DNA of 64,000 nt, taken from Bacteroides sp. 224 (GTDB taxonomy: Bacteria; Bacteroidota; Bacteroidia; Bacteroidales; Bacteroidaceae). A program made the translations under genes and the position numbers. The first letter of the stretch is position 1. The number at the start of each line of letters is the position of its first letter. The stretch covers positions 124,001-188,000 of the forward strand of contig NZ_QVMK01000003.1 of assembly GCF_010500995.1 (NCBI RefSeq), in the 5' to 3' direction. Positions 8,739 to 18,427 of the stretch are shown one piece after another. Below the pieces are notes generated by a model. That model did no database searches, was not told the DNA's origin, and worked only from the letters and a program-made list of their open reading frames with translations.

Positions 8739-8828
8739 AAGAAACAGATTAAAACTAAAAAAGAAAAATATGAACAAATCAACAAGAGCTTCTCATTCCC
8801 TCTCCTTTGGAGAGGGTTGGGGTGAGGC
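8694..8828. repeat. CCCTCTCC-family inverted repeat overlapping two genes
   Basis: Left arm 8694-8727 and right arm 8798-8828 are near-perfect reverse complements, centred on CTCCAAAGGAGAGGG and CTCCTTTGGAGAGGG. The left arm encodes the C-terminal tail of the symporter and the right arm the N-terminal extension of the alcohol dehydrogenase. Related elements are at 35562 and 48077. Confidence 0.9.
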
Positions 8829-9969
8829 TTTAACCATCTTACAACCGAATAAAATTGTATTCGGCACCGGATGCAGCACTACACAGTTCTGCGAGGATTT
8901 CCGCCAACTGGGTTACAAACGATTATTCATCCTCACAGCTCCCCCCATACTGCCTCTGATTAAACCCATGTTGGAACAATTGGAAGCCGATAAGGTAAGC
9001 ATTTGCATTTACGAGGGGATTACTCAGGAACCTACCGTTGCCCACTTCTATGAAGTACTCGAAAAAGCCCGCGACTTCAACGCCGACAGCGTAATCGGCG
9101 TAGGCGGTGGCAGTGTGTTGGATACCGCCAAACTGGTAGCTGCCCTTATTGAAAGCGATCAGAAAGTAGAAGACATCTTCGGTACCGGCTTCCTGAAAAG
9201 CCGCAAACGCTGGTTGGCTTGTTTGCCTACTACAGCGGGAACTGGAAGCGAGGTATCTCCCAACTCCATATTATTAGACGAAAAAGATAAACTGAAGAAA
9301 GGAATCGTCAGCCCTTACTTAGTAGCAGATGCTGCCTATCTGGACCCGCAACTCACAGTAACAGTTCCCCCCAAGATTACAGCCGAAACGGGCATGGATG
9401 CGCTGACTCATTGCATCGAAGCATATACCAATAAGTTCGCCCACCCTGTAATTGATATGTATGCCCGTATGGGAATGGAACTGATTGCCTCTAATCTGCT
9501 TCGTGCCGTGAAAGACGGAAAAGACATAGAAGCCCGCGAAGCCTTATTATTAGGCAGTTACTACGGTGGCATCTGTCTTGGCCCTGTGAACACGGCTGCT
9601 GTACATGCGTTATCTTATCCGTTAGGAGGCGAATTTCATATTTCGCATGGATTGGCAAACGCCATTCTGTTGCCCTCTGTTATGAAATTCAACCGTAGTG
9701 CAGATGTGCGCAAATATGCAGAAGTAGCCATAGCCTGTGGTGCTCCCATAGGAAAGAACAATGAAGAGACAGCAGAGAATGGTGTTAACCACATTACCCA
9801 ACTATCCAAAGATTGCGGCATCCCTACCAAGCTGTCTGAGATTGGTATTCCACAGGAAGCTGTCGATGGAATGGCAAAAGCTGCTATGCAGGTAACTCGT
9901 TTATTAAAGAATAATCCGAGAGAGGTTACCTTGGCAGATGCGAAAGCGATTTATGAATCATTATTTTGA
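8770..9969 (+). CDS. Iron-containing alcohol dehydrogenase (group III)
   Basis: 399 residues from the ATG at 8770; the open frame continues upstream but only through the symporter end and repeat. The enzyme core starts at LTILQPNKIVFGTG. It shows the nucleotide-binding GVGGGSVLDTAK and the metal-site segments TGMDALTHCIEAY and HALSYPLGGEFHISHGLAN. It should interconvert an aldehyde and an alcohol with NAD(P). The first 20 or so residues (SHSLSFGEGWGEA) are read from the right arm of the hairpin at 8694-8828 and are not part of the family. In the operon it could oxidise or reduce the aldehyde released by the aldolase or a hydroxy-acid intermediate. Confidence 0.9.
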   Translation: MNKSTRASHSLSFGEGWGEALTILQPNKIVFGTGCSTTQFCEDFRQLGYKRLFILTAPPILPLIKPMLEQLEADKVSICIYEGITQEPTVAHFYEVLEKARDFNADSVIGVGGGSVLDTAKLVAALIESDQKVEDIFGTGFLKSRKRWLACLPTTAGTGSEVSPNSILLDEKDKLKKGIVSPYLVADAAYLDPQLTVTVPPKITAETGMDALTHCIEAYTNKFAHPVIDMYARMGMELIASNLLRAVKDGKDIEAREALLLGSYYGGICLGPVNTAAVHALSYPLGGEFHISHGLANAILLPSVMKFNRSADVRKYAEVAIACGAPIGKNNEETAENGVNHITQLSKDCGIPTKLSEIGIPQEAVDGMAKAAMQVTRLLKNNPREVTLADAKAIYESLF

Positions 9970-10044
9970 ACCACAGATTAACGCAGATTAGCACAGATTA
10001 TTATTATAATTTAATCCGCGAAAATCTGTGTTAATCTGTGGTTC
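9969..10044. repeat. Inverted repeat, CAGATT family, between adh and pdxA2
   Basis: The left arm (9969-10000) holds three 10-bp near-repeats (CCACAGATTA, ACGCAGATTA, GCACAGATTA). The right arm (10012-10044) is the reverse complement, with an 11-bp loop. It starts on the last base of the dehydrogenase stop codon and fills most of the gap inside the operon. Confidence 0.9.
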
Positions 10045-10067
10045 ACAAAAACAACATACACCAGAGC

Positions 10068-11120
10068 ATGAAAAAACCAATATTAGCCATCACCATGGGC
10101 GACCCCGCAGGTATCGGCCCCGAAATCATCGTCAAAGCATTACACCAACCGGAAGTGTACCAAAAATGCCGCCCGTTGGTAGTAGGCGATGCTGCCGTGA
10201 TGCAGAAAGCCATCAAAGTAACCGAACTTCCGATGAGCATCCATGTCATACACCAAGTATCCGATGCCTTATTCGCACCTAATACGATTGATGTATACGA
10301 CCTGAATTTCCCTAAACTCGATCAGATTCTATACGGAAAAGTATCTGCACAGGCAGGCGATGCGGCATTTCAGTCTATCAAAAAAGCGATTGAGTTAGCC
10401 ATGAATAAAGAAGTAGATGGAACCGTCACCGCTCCTATTAATAAAGAAGCGTTGAATCTGGCAGGGCATCACTTCGATGGTCATACCGAGATATATGCTC
10501 ACTTCACCCAAACGGCTAAGTACGCTATGTTGCTGGCAGATGAATTCCTTCGGGTGATTCATGTCTCCACCCATGTATCCTTGCGCGAAGCTTGCGACCG
10601 GGTGAAGAAAGACCGCATCATAGATGTAACTCAACTTATTGCAGACGCCTGCCAACAATTCGGCATCAAGAACCCACGCATCGGCATAGCAGGCTTGAAC
10701 CCCCATTCCAGCGATAACGGTTTATTTGGTTGGGAAGAAGAAAAAGAAATCATTCCCGCCGTTAATGCCCTTAAAGAGATGGGCTATCATGTAGAAGGTC
10801 CCGTACCTCCCGACACTCTTTTTGCCAAAGCCAAATGCGGACAATATGATGGTTGCGTGGCTATGTATCACGATCAGGGTCATATTCCGTTTAAGGTTGT
10901 CGGCTTCAACTGGGATCCCCAAACCGGAAAGATGGAAAGTGTACAAGGAGTCAATATCACCTTAGGTCTGCCCATTATCCGCGTATCCGTAGATCATGGA
11001 ACCGCCTTTGATGTAGCAGGTAAAGGAATTGCCAGTCCGGATGCCATGTTGCTCTCCATTGATTATGCGACAAGAATGGCAAACAATAAGAACACAGAGA
11101 CACAGAAACACAGAGATTAA
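10068..11120 (+). CDS. pdxA2: PdxA2-type 4-phospho-threonate/erythronate dehydrogenase
   Basis: 350 residues. I chose the ATG at 10068; an upstream GTG at 10038 lies inside the hairpin and gives a non-family leader. Motifs of the PdxA family: ITMGDPAGIGPEI near the N-terminus, FDGHTEIYAH with a metal His, LNPHSSDNG, CVAMYHDQGHIPFK with a second metal His, and VDHGTAFDVAGKG. PdxA enzymes oxidise a 4-phospho-hydroxy-acid with NAD and decarboxylate it. The DUF1537 kinase next door matches the described D-threonate/D-erythronate pathway (kinase plus PdxA2), so a catabolic role fits better than vitamin B6 synthesis. The last residues (NTETQKHRD) are read from the repeat at 11089-11172. Confidence 0.8.
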   Translation: MKKPILAITMGDPAGIGPEIIVKALHQPEVYQKCRPLVVGDAAVMQKAIKVTELPMSIHVIHQVSDALFAPNTIDVYDLNFPKLDQILYGKVSAQAGDAAFQSIKKAIELAMNKEVDGTVTAPINKEALNLAGHHFDGHTEIYAHFTQTAKYAMLLADEFLRVIHVSTHVSLREACDRVKKDRIIDVTQLIADACQQFGIKNPRIGIAGLNPHSSDNGLFGWEEEKEIIPAVNALKEMGYHVEGPVPPDTLFAKAKCGQYDGCVAMYHDQGHIPFKVVGFNWDPQTGKMESVQGVNITLGLPIIRVSVDHGTAFDVAGKGIASPDAMLLSIDYATRMANNKNTETQKHRD

Positions 11121-11172
11121 ACTTCAGGCTTTGAATTGATTAAACCTCTGTGCCTCTGTACCTTTGTGTTCT
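11089..11172. repeat. Inverted repeat, CACAGAG family, overlapping the pdxA2 3' end
   Basis: Left arm 11089-11118 (units AACACAGAG, ACACAGAA, ACACAGAG) and right arm 11143-11172 (CCTCTGTG, CCTCTGTA, CCTTTGTG, TTCT) are imperfect reverse complements. The left arm supplies the last nine codons of pdxA2. Relatives are at 30481 and 37761. Confidence 0.9.
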
Positions 11173-11207
11173 GAAAAAAATAATTATCCACATACAGTTA
11201 CCGTTTT

Positions 11208-12329
11208 ATGATTTGTGTAATAGCCGATGATATAACAGGAGCAGCAGAAATCGCAGGGATTGGGCTTCGCTTCGGATTGAAAGTCAGATTAGTAATGAAC
11301 ACACGACTTCTTCCCAAAGATTGCGATCTGCTGGTATATGCCACAGATACCCGCTCCCTCAGTGAAGAAGAGGCTATTACACAAAGCACAAAACTGGTGC
11401 AGATCTTAAAAAGATCCGGTATAAAGAATATCTTTAAGAAAGTAGACTCCGCCTTGCGAGGGCACTTAACCGCCGAGCTACAACCGTTCTTAGAAGCAGG
11501 TCTGTTTAAACAGGCTTTATTAATTCCCCAAAATCCCTCCAAAGGAAGAGTCATAAAGGAGGGAATGTATTATATAAACGACACTCCACTACACGAAACA
11601 TCTTTTAAAGACGACCCTGAGTTTCCCGCGGAAAGTTCGGAAGTTCATTCCTTCTTAAAAGGGAACAAACACTTCACCATCGCCAATGCCATCGGCATAC
11701 AAGAAATAGAAGAACATACCGCCTCTTTAACCCCCGACACCTTGCCGGCAGGAGGCGCAGATTTCTTTGTCTGCTATTTAAAGTCTGCATACAAAGATTT
11801 CCGCGTTCATCCGCTCATTTCGCTTCTTCCGCGTATCAATCGGCAACCTCAACAGATATTAGGCAACAAGGATGCACTTATTGTTTGTGGAAGCACCATG
11901 AAACATAACTTATCAACCTACCCCTACATGATAAGAAAAAACATCCCTTTTTGTAATATGCCCCAAGAAGTATTCGAAGGAGGAAGCCCCGATAAATGGA
12001 TCTCTGAATTGAAAGAGCTATACGCTACCTCCCGCTCCCTACTCTTAATGATTAATCATCCTCCCCGAAAAGGAAAAGAGTTTGCCCTCCGTTTAAAAGG
12101 AGTCCTTACGGAAAGCGTCATTGCTCTGTTAAAAGAACATTTCCCGGACGAATTAATTATTGAAGGAGGAGCTACTGCCTACGCTATCCTAACAGCTATG
12201 CAATGTTGCCAGTTTACGGTAAAAGAAGAAATAAGTCCGGGGGTAATACGCCTTATTAGTTCCGACATTCCGAAACTACCTATCATTATGAAACCCGGGA
12301 GTTATGAATGGGGGGATACGTTTATTTAG
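11208..12329 (+). CDS. DUF1537 four-carbon acid-sugar kinase
   Basis: 373 residues. N-terminal signature [19 protein letters not shown] (1-19), then [17 protein letters not shown] and PQNPSKGR, the typical substrate-side motifs of the two-domain DUF1537 fold. The C-terminal nucleotide-binding half carries VCGSTM and [12 protein letters not shown]. Characterised members phosphorylate D-threonate, D-erythronate, L-threonate or 3-oxo-tetronates with ATP. It is slightly short for the family. It closes the five-gene operon, and its product would be the substrate of the preceding PdxA2-type enzyme. Its stop overlaps the recO stop by 4 bp (convergent). Confidence 0.85.
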   Translation: MICVIADDITGAAEIAGIGLRFGLKVRLVMNTRLLPKDCDLLVYATDTRSLSEEEAITQSTKLVQILKRSGIKNIFKKVDSALRGHLTAELQPFLEAGLFKQALLIPQNPSKGRVIKEGMYYINDTPLHETSFKDDPEFPAESSEVHSFLKGNKHFTIANAIGIQEIEEHTASLTPDTLPAGGADFFVCYLKSAYKDFRVHPLISLLPRINRQPQQILGNKDALIVCGSTMKHNLSTYPYMIRKNIPFCNMPQEVFEGGSPDKWISELKELYATSRSLLLMINHPPRKGKEFALRLKGVLTESVIALLKEHFPDELIIEGGATAYAILTAMQCCQFTVKEEISPGVIRLISSDIPKLPIIMKPGSYEWGDTFI

Positions 12330-13054
12330 TCGAACAACTCCTGCAATATCGCCAACGACTTTAACTCCTTAAAGCCCGGAATGTGCAACTGATAATAATC
12401 GGTGATAATCTGAATACAGCGAGCTCTTTCCACCCGATTCATGCCAAACAAATGCATCGTTTCATAATTCATACGCATAAGGCGAGTCAACCGATACGCC
12501 TCCTCTCCTCCTATATAAGAAGAATGTAGGTGTGGACGAATCGAAGTGAAAGAAGCATTCAACAAATCGAAATAATCTCCTCTCTGATAATCTTCGAGGT
12601 TAGGATACAAACCTAAGAAGCGAGAAAGACGCATCAAAAACACCAAATGAAAATTGGCATAATCCTCTTTGCATGCATCCAGCCAAGCAATAGAGTGTTG
12701 CAAATAGGCAAACAAAGGACGGTTCTCCGTTTCCTCCCTAACCCCTCTATATAAAAACTCTGCCAGGAAAAGAGCAATGGCAGATTTATAAGGATCATAA
12801 GGAATCGAAATAAAAGGATAGGCCGATTTTGCCTCTTTAATACGGTGCAAGCTTGTATTCGGACGAATATTCGTATCTATATCCACAATAGATAAAGGCT
12901 GAAAAAGAACCGACTTAACAGCCGACTTCTTAGAGCGTGTGGCAGGCACCAGAAAAGTAACCCTACCCGCTAACTCCGTATAGATATCGACAATATTAGA
13001 CGTATCATTGTATTTTAAAGAGTGAAGAACGATACCAAGCGTCTTTTGAAGCAT
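12326..13054 (-). CDS. recO: DNA repair protein RecO
   Basis: 242 residues. The N-terminal OB-fold begins [22 protein letters not shown] and continues ...[21 protein letters not shown]; the remainder is the helical C-terminal domain. RecO works with RecR and RecF to load RecA on gapped DNA. No zinc-finger cysteine cluster is visible in the C-terminal half. The start codon is preceded directly by a heptamer array (13055-13094) and, further up, a good minus-strand promoter. Confidence 0.9.
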   Translation of the reverse strand: MLQKTLGIVLHSLKYNDTSNIVDIYTELAGRVTFLVPATRSKKSAVKSVLFQPLSIVDIDTNIRPNTSLHRIKEAKSAYPFISIPYDPYKSAIALFLAEFLYRGVREETENRPLFAYLQHSIAWLDACKEDYANFHLVFLMRLSRFLGLYPNLEDYQRGDYFDLLNASFTSIRPHLHSSYIGGEEAYRLTRLMRMNYETMHLFGMNRVERARCIQIITDYYQLHIPGFKELKSLAILQELFD

Positions 13055-13094
13055 GTTTGGAGTTTTAGTTTAGAGTTTGGAGTTTATAGTTTGT
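13055..13094. repeat. GTTTGGA heptamer array (single arm)
   Basis: Six near-copies of a 6-7 bp unit (GTTTGGA, GTTTTA, GTTTAGA, GTTTGGA, GTTTATA, GTTTG) abut the recO start. The unit design matches the arms of the hairpins at 46011 and 51384, but no complementary second arm is found nearby, so this may be half of such an element. Confidence 0.6.
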
Positions 13095-13106
13095 TGGGTA
13101 ATAATG

Positions 13107-13137
13107 CAAAACTACATAAAAAGCTTTAAAGAACAAA
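13107..13137 (-). promoter_or_regulatory. recO promoter (TTTG-19-TAGTTTTG, minus strand)
   Basis: On the minus strand TTTG (13134-13137) is followed after 19 bp by TAGTTTTG (13107-13114), an almost ideal Bacteroidales sigma-ABfr promoter, 53 bp before the recO start. Confidence 0.75.
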
Positions 13138-13167
13138 ACAGCATTTTATTACTGTGAGTATAGCCCC

Positions 13168-13256
13168 CAAAAATAGCGAACGCTATAAAACGCTAATAGC
13201 GAACTTATAGCAAACGTATGGCAAACTTATAGCAAAACGTATGGCAAAATTATAGC
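13168..13256. repeat. 11-bp periodic array (TATAGCAAACG / GTATGGCAAAC)
   Basis: AGC or GGC cores followed by AAA occur at 13198, 13209, 13220, 13231, 13243 and 13254, spaced 11 or 12 bp, alternating TTATAGCAAA and GTATGGCAAA. A related but less regular stretch extends back to about 13170. It lies in the 477-bp gap between recO and tRNA-Glu, which otherwise holds a second array and two promoters and no gene. Confidence 0.7.
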
Positions 13257-13330
13257 TATATATATAATGATGATGATAAAGAAGAAGAAGAAGTAATATA
13301 CCAAACACCAAAGAAAGAAAAAGAAATGAA

Positions 13331-13408
13331 ACCGGCATTTAAAGAAACTGCTACCGGCAATCAAGTCAAATGCTACTGGCTTTAGAAGCAATTACAACCG
13401 GCATTAGA
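13331..13408. repeat. 22-bp periodic array with ACCGGC cores
   Basis: ACCGGC, ACCGGC, ACTGGC and ACCGGC start at 13331, 13353, 13375 and 13397, exactly 22 bp apart, with diverged AT-rich linkers between them. The array ends about 40 bp before the tRNA promoter. Confidence 0.75.
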
Positions 13409-13447
13409 ATAAAAATCACAAGAAATTCACTTTTTTCTGCAGAAATG

Positions 13448-13478
13448 TTTGGAGATTCAAAAATAAGCCTTACCTTTG
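13448..13478 (+). promoter_or_regulatory. Promoter of tRNA-Glu and rpsT (TTTG-19-TACCTTTG)
   Basis: TTTG at 13448-13451 and TACCTTTG at 13471-13478 with a 19-bp spacer match the Bacteroidales consensus. Transcription would start about 45 bp before the tRNA and could continue into rpsT. Confidence 0.8.
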
Positions 13479-13531
13479 CATCCGCAATCGAGAGATAATC
13501 TCAGAGCGAACGCAGAAATGCAAGACATGAT

Positions 13532-13603
13532 GGCCCATTCGTCTATCGGTTAGGACGCAAGATTTTCATTCTTGAAAGAGGGGTTCGACTCCCCTATGGG
13601 CTA
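13532..13603 (+). tRNA. tRNA-Glu (anticodon TTC)
   Basis: The cloverleaf reads clearly: acceptor arm GGCCCAT pairing with ATGGGCT (first pair G-U), D-loop with GGTTAGG, anticodon stem CAAGA/TCTTG around loop TTTTCAT (anticodon TTC), and T-arm GGGG-TTCGACT-CCCC. Discriminator A at 13603; no encoded CCA in the mature part beyond the following ...CAA. Confidence 0.95.
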
Positions 13604-13641
13604 CAAATAAAAAAATAACGAAATTAAAAAGATTAGTCGAA

Positions 13642-13896
13642 ATGGCAAATCATAAATCATCACTAAAGAGAATCAGACAAGAAGAAAGAAGAAAGCTTCA
13701 TAACAGATACTATGCAAAGAGCGCAAGAACTGTTATTAAGAAACTTCGTTCCACTACAGACAAAGCAGAAGCAACTGCTCTGTACCCATTCATCGTTAAG
13801 AAAGTTGATAAGCTTGCGAAAGTGAACATCATTCACAAAAACAAAGCTAACAACTTAAAATCAAAACTTGCTCTATACATTAACAGATTAGGTTAA
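13642..13896 (+). CDS. rpsT: 30S ribosomal protein S20
   Basis: 84 residues, very basic, starting [20 protein letters not shown] and with the S20 pattern of helices rich in Lys and Arg. It binds 16S rRNA early in small-subunit assembly. It lies 38 bp after tRNA-Glu and before a clear terminator, so tRNA and S20 probably share one transcript from the promoter at 13448. Confidence 0.97.
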   Translation: MANHKSSLKRIRQEERRKLHNRYYAKSARTVIKKLRSTTDKAEATALYPFIVKKVDKLAKVNIIHKNKANNLKSKLALYINRLG

Positions 13897-13923
13897 TTTG
13901 TTAATCAGAAGATATTTAAGTGC

Positions 13924-13954
13924 AAAAGGCTGAACTTTAAAGTTCGGCCTTTTT
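13924..13954 (+). terminator. Intrinsic terminator after rpsT
   Basis: AGGCTGAACT and AGTTCGGCCT (one G-T pair) form a 10-bp stem around a TTAA loop, followed by a run of five T. Confidence 0.9.
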
Positions 13955-14046
13955 ACTTTTACCCCTCCCCCGAAACCAAAAGATAAAAAGCTATAATTCG
14001 CCTCACTTTGACGTTTATTTTCCTTTATAACGCAAGATTTTTTTAG

Positions 14047-14054
14047 TATATTTG
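14047..14054 (+). promoter_or_regulatory. gyrB -7 promoter element (TATATTTG)
   Basis: Exact TAnnTTTG match 28 bp before the gyrB ATG; TTTA at 14024-14027 sits 19 bp upstream as a weak -33 element. Confidence 0.7.
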
Positions 14055-14079
14055 CTCAGTTATTCTAATAGGAAAATAA

Positions 14080-16041
<1,962 letters not shown>

Positions 16042-16082
16042 TTAATTATTAATAAAACCAACCTCACATCTTACAACGAGGA

Positions 16083-16120
16083 AACGCCGGTAAAAGGGAA
16101 ACCTTTTAGCGGCGTTTTTT
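16083..16120 (+). terminator. Intrinsic terminator after gyrB
   Basis: AACGCCG-g-TAAAAGG and CCTTTTA-g-CGGCGTT pair around a GAAA loop, followed by TTTTTT. Confidence 0.9.
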
Positions 16121-16157
16121 ATTAAAGAACATTCTCAATCTGTCTTATTATCTATCA

Positions 16158-16739
16158 TCAAATCATCCCCTGCTCCTTCAACTCCTGTGCCACACTCTCC
16201 AACTCCTTATACCAAACCTCTCCAAATTTACGGGTCAGCGGTTCTTTCAGGAATTGATATACTGCCACATTTTCCTTTTCTCCCAACAGCCAAGCTGCAT
16301 GGCAAACACTCCATTTATGGAAGTTGAGTGCTTTAAAAGTTCCGTAATCGGCAACGCGAATGGGGTATAGGTGACAGGAAATAGGTTTGTAGAAATCTAC
16401 CTTGCCTTCTCGATAAGCTTTCTCGATGGCACAATAGCAATAGCCTTTTTCATCATAACAGGTAAAAACACAGTCTTTGCCATCTACGATGGAAGTAACC
16501 AAATCGCCATCACTATCTCTATAGCAAACGCCTTGTTTGTTAATAACTGCCTGCGCTTTAGGAGAAAGATCATCCCAAACAATGGGAAGGACTTCTTCTA
16601 ATTTTGCTAATTCATTATCTTCTACGGGAGCGCCGGCGTCACCTTCTATGCAACATTCGCCTTTGCAGGCATCGAGGTTGCAGATAAACTTTTGGGTGAA
16701 TACGTCGAGGCTTACTACGATGTCGTCAATTTGTACCAT
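16158..16739 (-). CDS. DUF3109 family cysteine-rich protein
   Basis: 193 residues from the ATG at 16739 (MVQIDDIVVSLDVF). A longer open frame of 24 extra codons runs through the hairpin at 16751-16827 and is not family-like. Conserved Cys cluster: FICNLDACKGECC near residues 19-31, then CYRDSD, CVFTC, GYCYC and SCHLYP with further Cys and His, a pattern seen in DUF3109/YkgJ-like putative metal (Zn/Fe-S) proteins. Cytosolic; biochemical role unknown. It follows gpmI in the same direction. Confidence 0.8.
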   Translation of the reverse strand: MVQIDDIVVSLDVFTQKFICNLDACKGECCIEGDAGAPVEDNELAKLEEVLPIVWDDLSPKAQAVINKQGVCYRDSDGDLVTSIVDGKDCVFTCYDEKGYCYCAIEKAYREGKVDFYKPISCHLYPIRVADYGTFKALNFHKWSVCHAAWLLGEKENVAVYQFLKEPLTRKFGEVWYKELESVAQELKEQGMI

Positions 16740-16750
16740 GTTTTTAAATT

Positions 16751-16827
16751 TGTAGAGACGCACGGTGTGCGTCTCCATATCCTTTATCTGTGCATTTATA
16801 ATAAGACGCACGCCGTGCGTCTCTACA
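16751..16827. repeat. GAGACGCAC-family double palindrome
   Basis: Left arm 16751-16775 and right arm 16805-16827 are reverse complements, and each arm is itself a palindrome (GAGACGCAC-GGT-GTGCGTCTC). The element can therefore fold as one long hairpin or as two adjacent small ones. It fills the gap between gpmI and the DUF3109 gene. A relative with GCATGGCATGC centres lies at 32063. Confidence 0.9.
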
Positions 16828-16830
16828 GGA

Positions 16831-18345
16831 TTATTTTATTAATATGCGTCCTGTCATTTCCTTCGGAACCTCCAATCCCATTATATTTAGGATAGTAGGA
16901 GCTACATCTGCCAAGATACCATTCTCAATCTTTGCATCCTTGTTCTCTGTTACATACACGCAAGGAACTGGGTTTAGTGAGTGAGCTGTATTTGGAGAAC
17001 CATCTTCATTCACTGCATTATCCGCATTACCGTGGTCGGCAATGATGATAGCCTCATAACCATGCGCTTTTGCTGCTTCGATGGTATCCTTTACGCAAGC
17101 ATCTACTGCTTTCACTGCTTTCTCAATGGCTTCGTAAACACCTGTATGACCTACCATGTCACCATTTGCATAGTTTACGATGATACAATCAAACTTTTCG
17201 GTATTGATAGCCTCAACCAACTTTTCTTTTACTTCGAAAGCACTCATTTCCGGTTTCAGGTCGTAAGTAGCTACTTTGGGAGAAGGAACCAAGATACGTT
17301 CTTCACCATCGAATGGAGTTTCGCGACCGCCATTGAAGAAGAAAGTAACGTGTGCGTACTTCTCTGTCTCTGCAATGTGAAGCTGAGATTTGTTTTGAGA
17401 AGCGAGGTATTCGCCTAAAGTATTTTCTACATTGTCTTTATCGAAGAGTACGTGTACACCTTTGAAAGATGCATCATACGGAGTCATGCTATAGAATTGC
17501 AAGTTAGGAATGGTGTGCATTCCTGCTTCGGGCATATCTTGTTGAGAAAGAACCACGGTCAATTCTTTCGCACGGTCGTTACGATAGTTGAAGAAGATAA
17601 CTACATCGCCTTCTTTGATGGTACCATCGAAGTTTGCATTCACGATTGGTTTGATAAATTCATCGGTTACACCTTCATCATAAGACTCTTGCACAGCCTG
17701 AGCCATGTCCGTAGCTTTTTTGCCTGTGCCGCTTACCAATAAATCATACGCTTCTTTTACACGTTCCCAACGTTTGTCGCGGTCCATCGCATAGTAACGT
17801 CCGATGATAGAAGCGATTTTGCCTGCGCTCTTTTTTGTATGGGCATCCAGTTGTTCGATGAATCCTTTTCCGCTCTTTGGGTCGGTATCACGACCGTCCA
17901 TAAAGCAGTGGATGAAGGTATTATCAATTCCGTATTCTTTGGAGATATCGCAAAGTTTAAACAGATGATCCAGTGAACTGTGTACTCCACCATCTGAAGT
18001 TAACCCCATGAAGTGAATATTCTTTCCGTTTTCTTTGGCATAGCTGAAAGCGGAAATGATTTCGGGATTCTTTAGAATGCTGTTATCACGACAAGCCAGG
18101 TTGATCTTTACCAAGTCTTGATACACTACACGTCCCGCACCAATATTCAGATGACCTACTTCGGAGTTACCCATCTGTCCGTCGGGCAAACCTACGTTTT
18201 CACCGCTTGCCTGCAGTTGCGAATGTGGATACGTATTTACTAAATAATCCCAATAAGGAGTTGGTGTATTGAAGATAACGTCTGCTTTTCCGTGATTACC
18301 GATTCCCCATCCGTCGAGAATCATTAAAAGGGCTTTTTTACTCAT
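16831..18345 (-). CDS. gpmI: 2,3-bisphosphoglycerate-independent phosphoglycerate mutase
   Basis: 504 residues, full length. The N-terminal metal-site motif [14 protein letters not shown] is followed by the catalytic serine region [15 protein letters not shown], and the C-terminal metal sites are in [15 protein letters not shown] and [10 protein letters not shown]. It interconverts 3- and 2-phosphoglycerate in glycolysis using two Mn2+ ions. It is transcribed ahead of the DUF3109 gene, with a -7 element 58 bp upstream. Confidence 0.97.
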   Translation of the reverse strand: MSKKALLMILDGWGIGNHGKADVIFNTPTPYWDYLVNTYPHSQLQASGENVGLPDGQMGNSEVGHLNIGAGRVVYQDLVKINLACRDNSILKNPEIISAFSYAKENGKNIHFMGLTSDGGVHSSLDHLFKLCDISKEYGIDNTFIHCFMDGRDTDPKSGKGFIEQLDAHTKKSAGKIASIIGRYYAMDRDKRWERVKEAYDLLVSGTGKKATDMAQAVQESYDEGVTDEFIKPIVNANFDGTIKEGDVVIFFNYRNDRAKELTVVLSQQDMPEAGMHTIPNLQFYSMTPYDASFKGVHVLFDKDNVENTLGEYLASQNKSQLHIAETEKYAHVTFFFNGGRETPFDGEERILVPSPKVATYDLKPEMSAFEVKEKLVEAINTEKFDCIIVNYANGDMVGHTGVYEAIEKAVKAVDACVKDTIEAAKAHGYEAIIIADHGNADNAVNEDGSPNTAHSLNPVPCVYVTENKDAKIENGILADVAPTILNIMGLEVPKEMTGRILIK

Positions 18346-18402
18346 ATTGTTTTAGTTTATTAGTACCTGAATGGTGAGTTTATAAAAACTTTAATATGCC
18401 GG

Positions 18403-18410
18403 CAAAGGTA
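18403..18410 (-). promoter_or_regulatory. gpmI -7 promoter element (TACCTTTG, minus strand)
   Basis: CAAAGGTA on the plus strand reads TACCTTTG on the minus strand, 58 bp before the gpmI start. No clear TTTG at -33. Confidence 0.6.
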
Positions 18411-18427
18411 CAAATTAATTGTGAAAC

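Noticed and set aside
10038..10067. GTG start for the PdxA2-type gene
   Set aside because: It lies in the hairpin arm and adds ten residues absent from the family; the ATG at 10068 precedes KKPILAITMGDPAG.
10068..11120. Vitamin B6 biosynthesis PdxA
   Set aside because: Operon context with DUF1537 kinase, aldolase and symporter fits the catabolic PdxA2 class better; not excluded by sequence alone.
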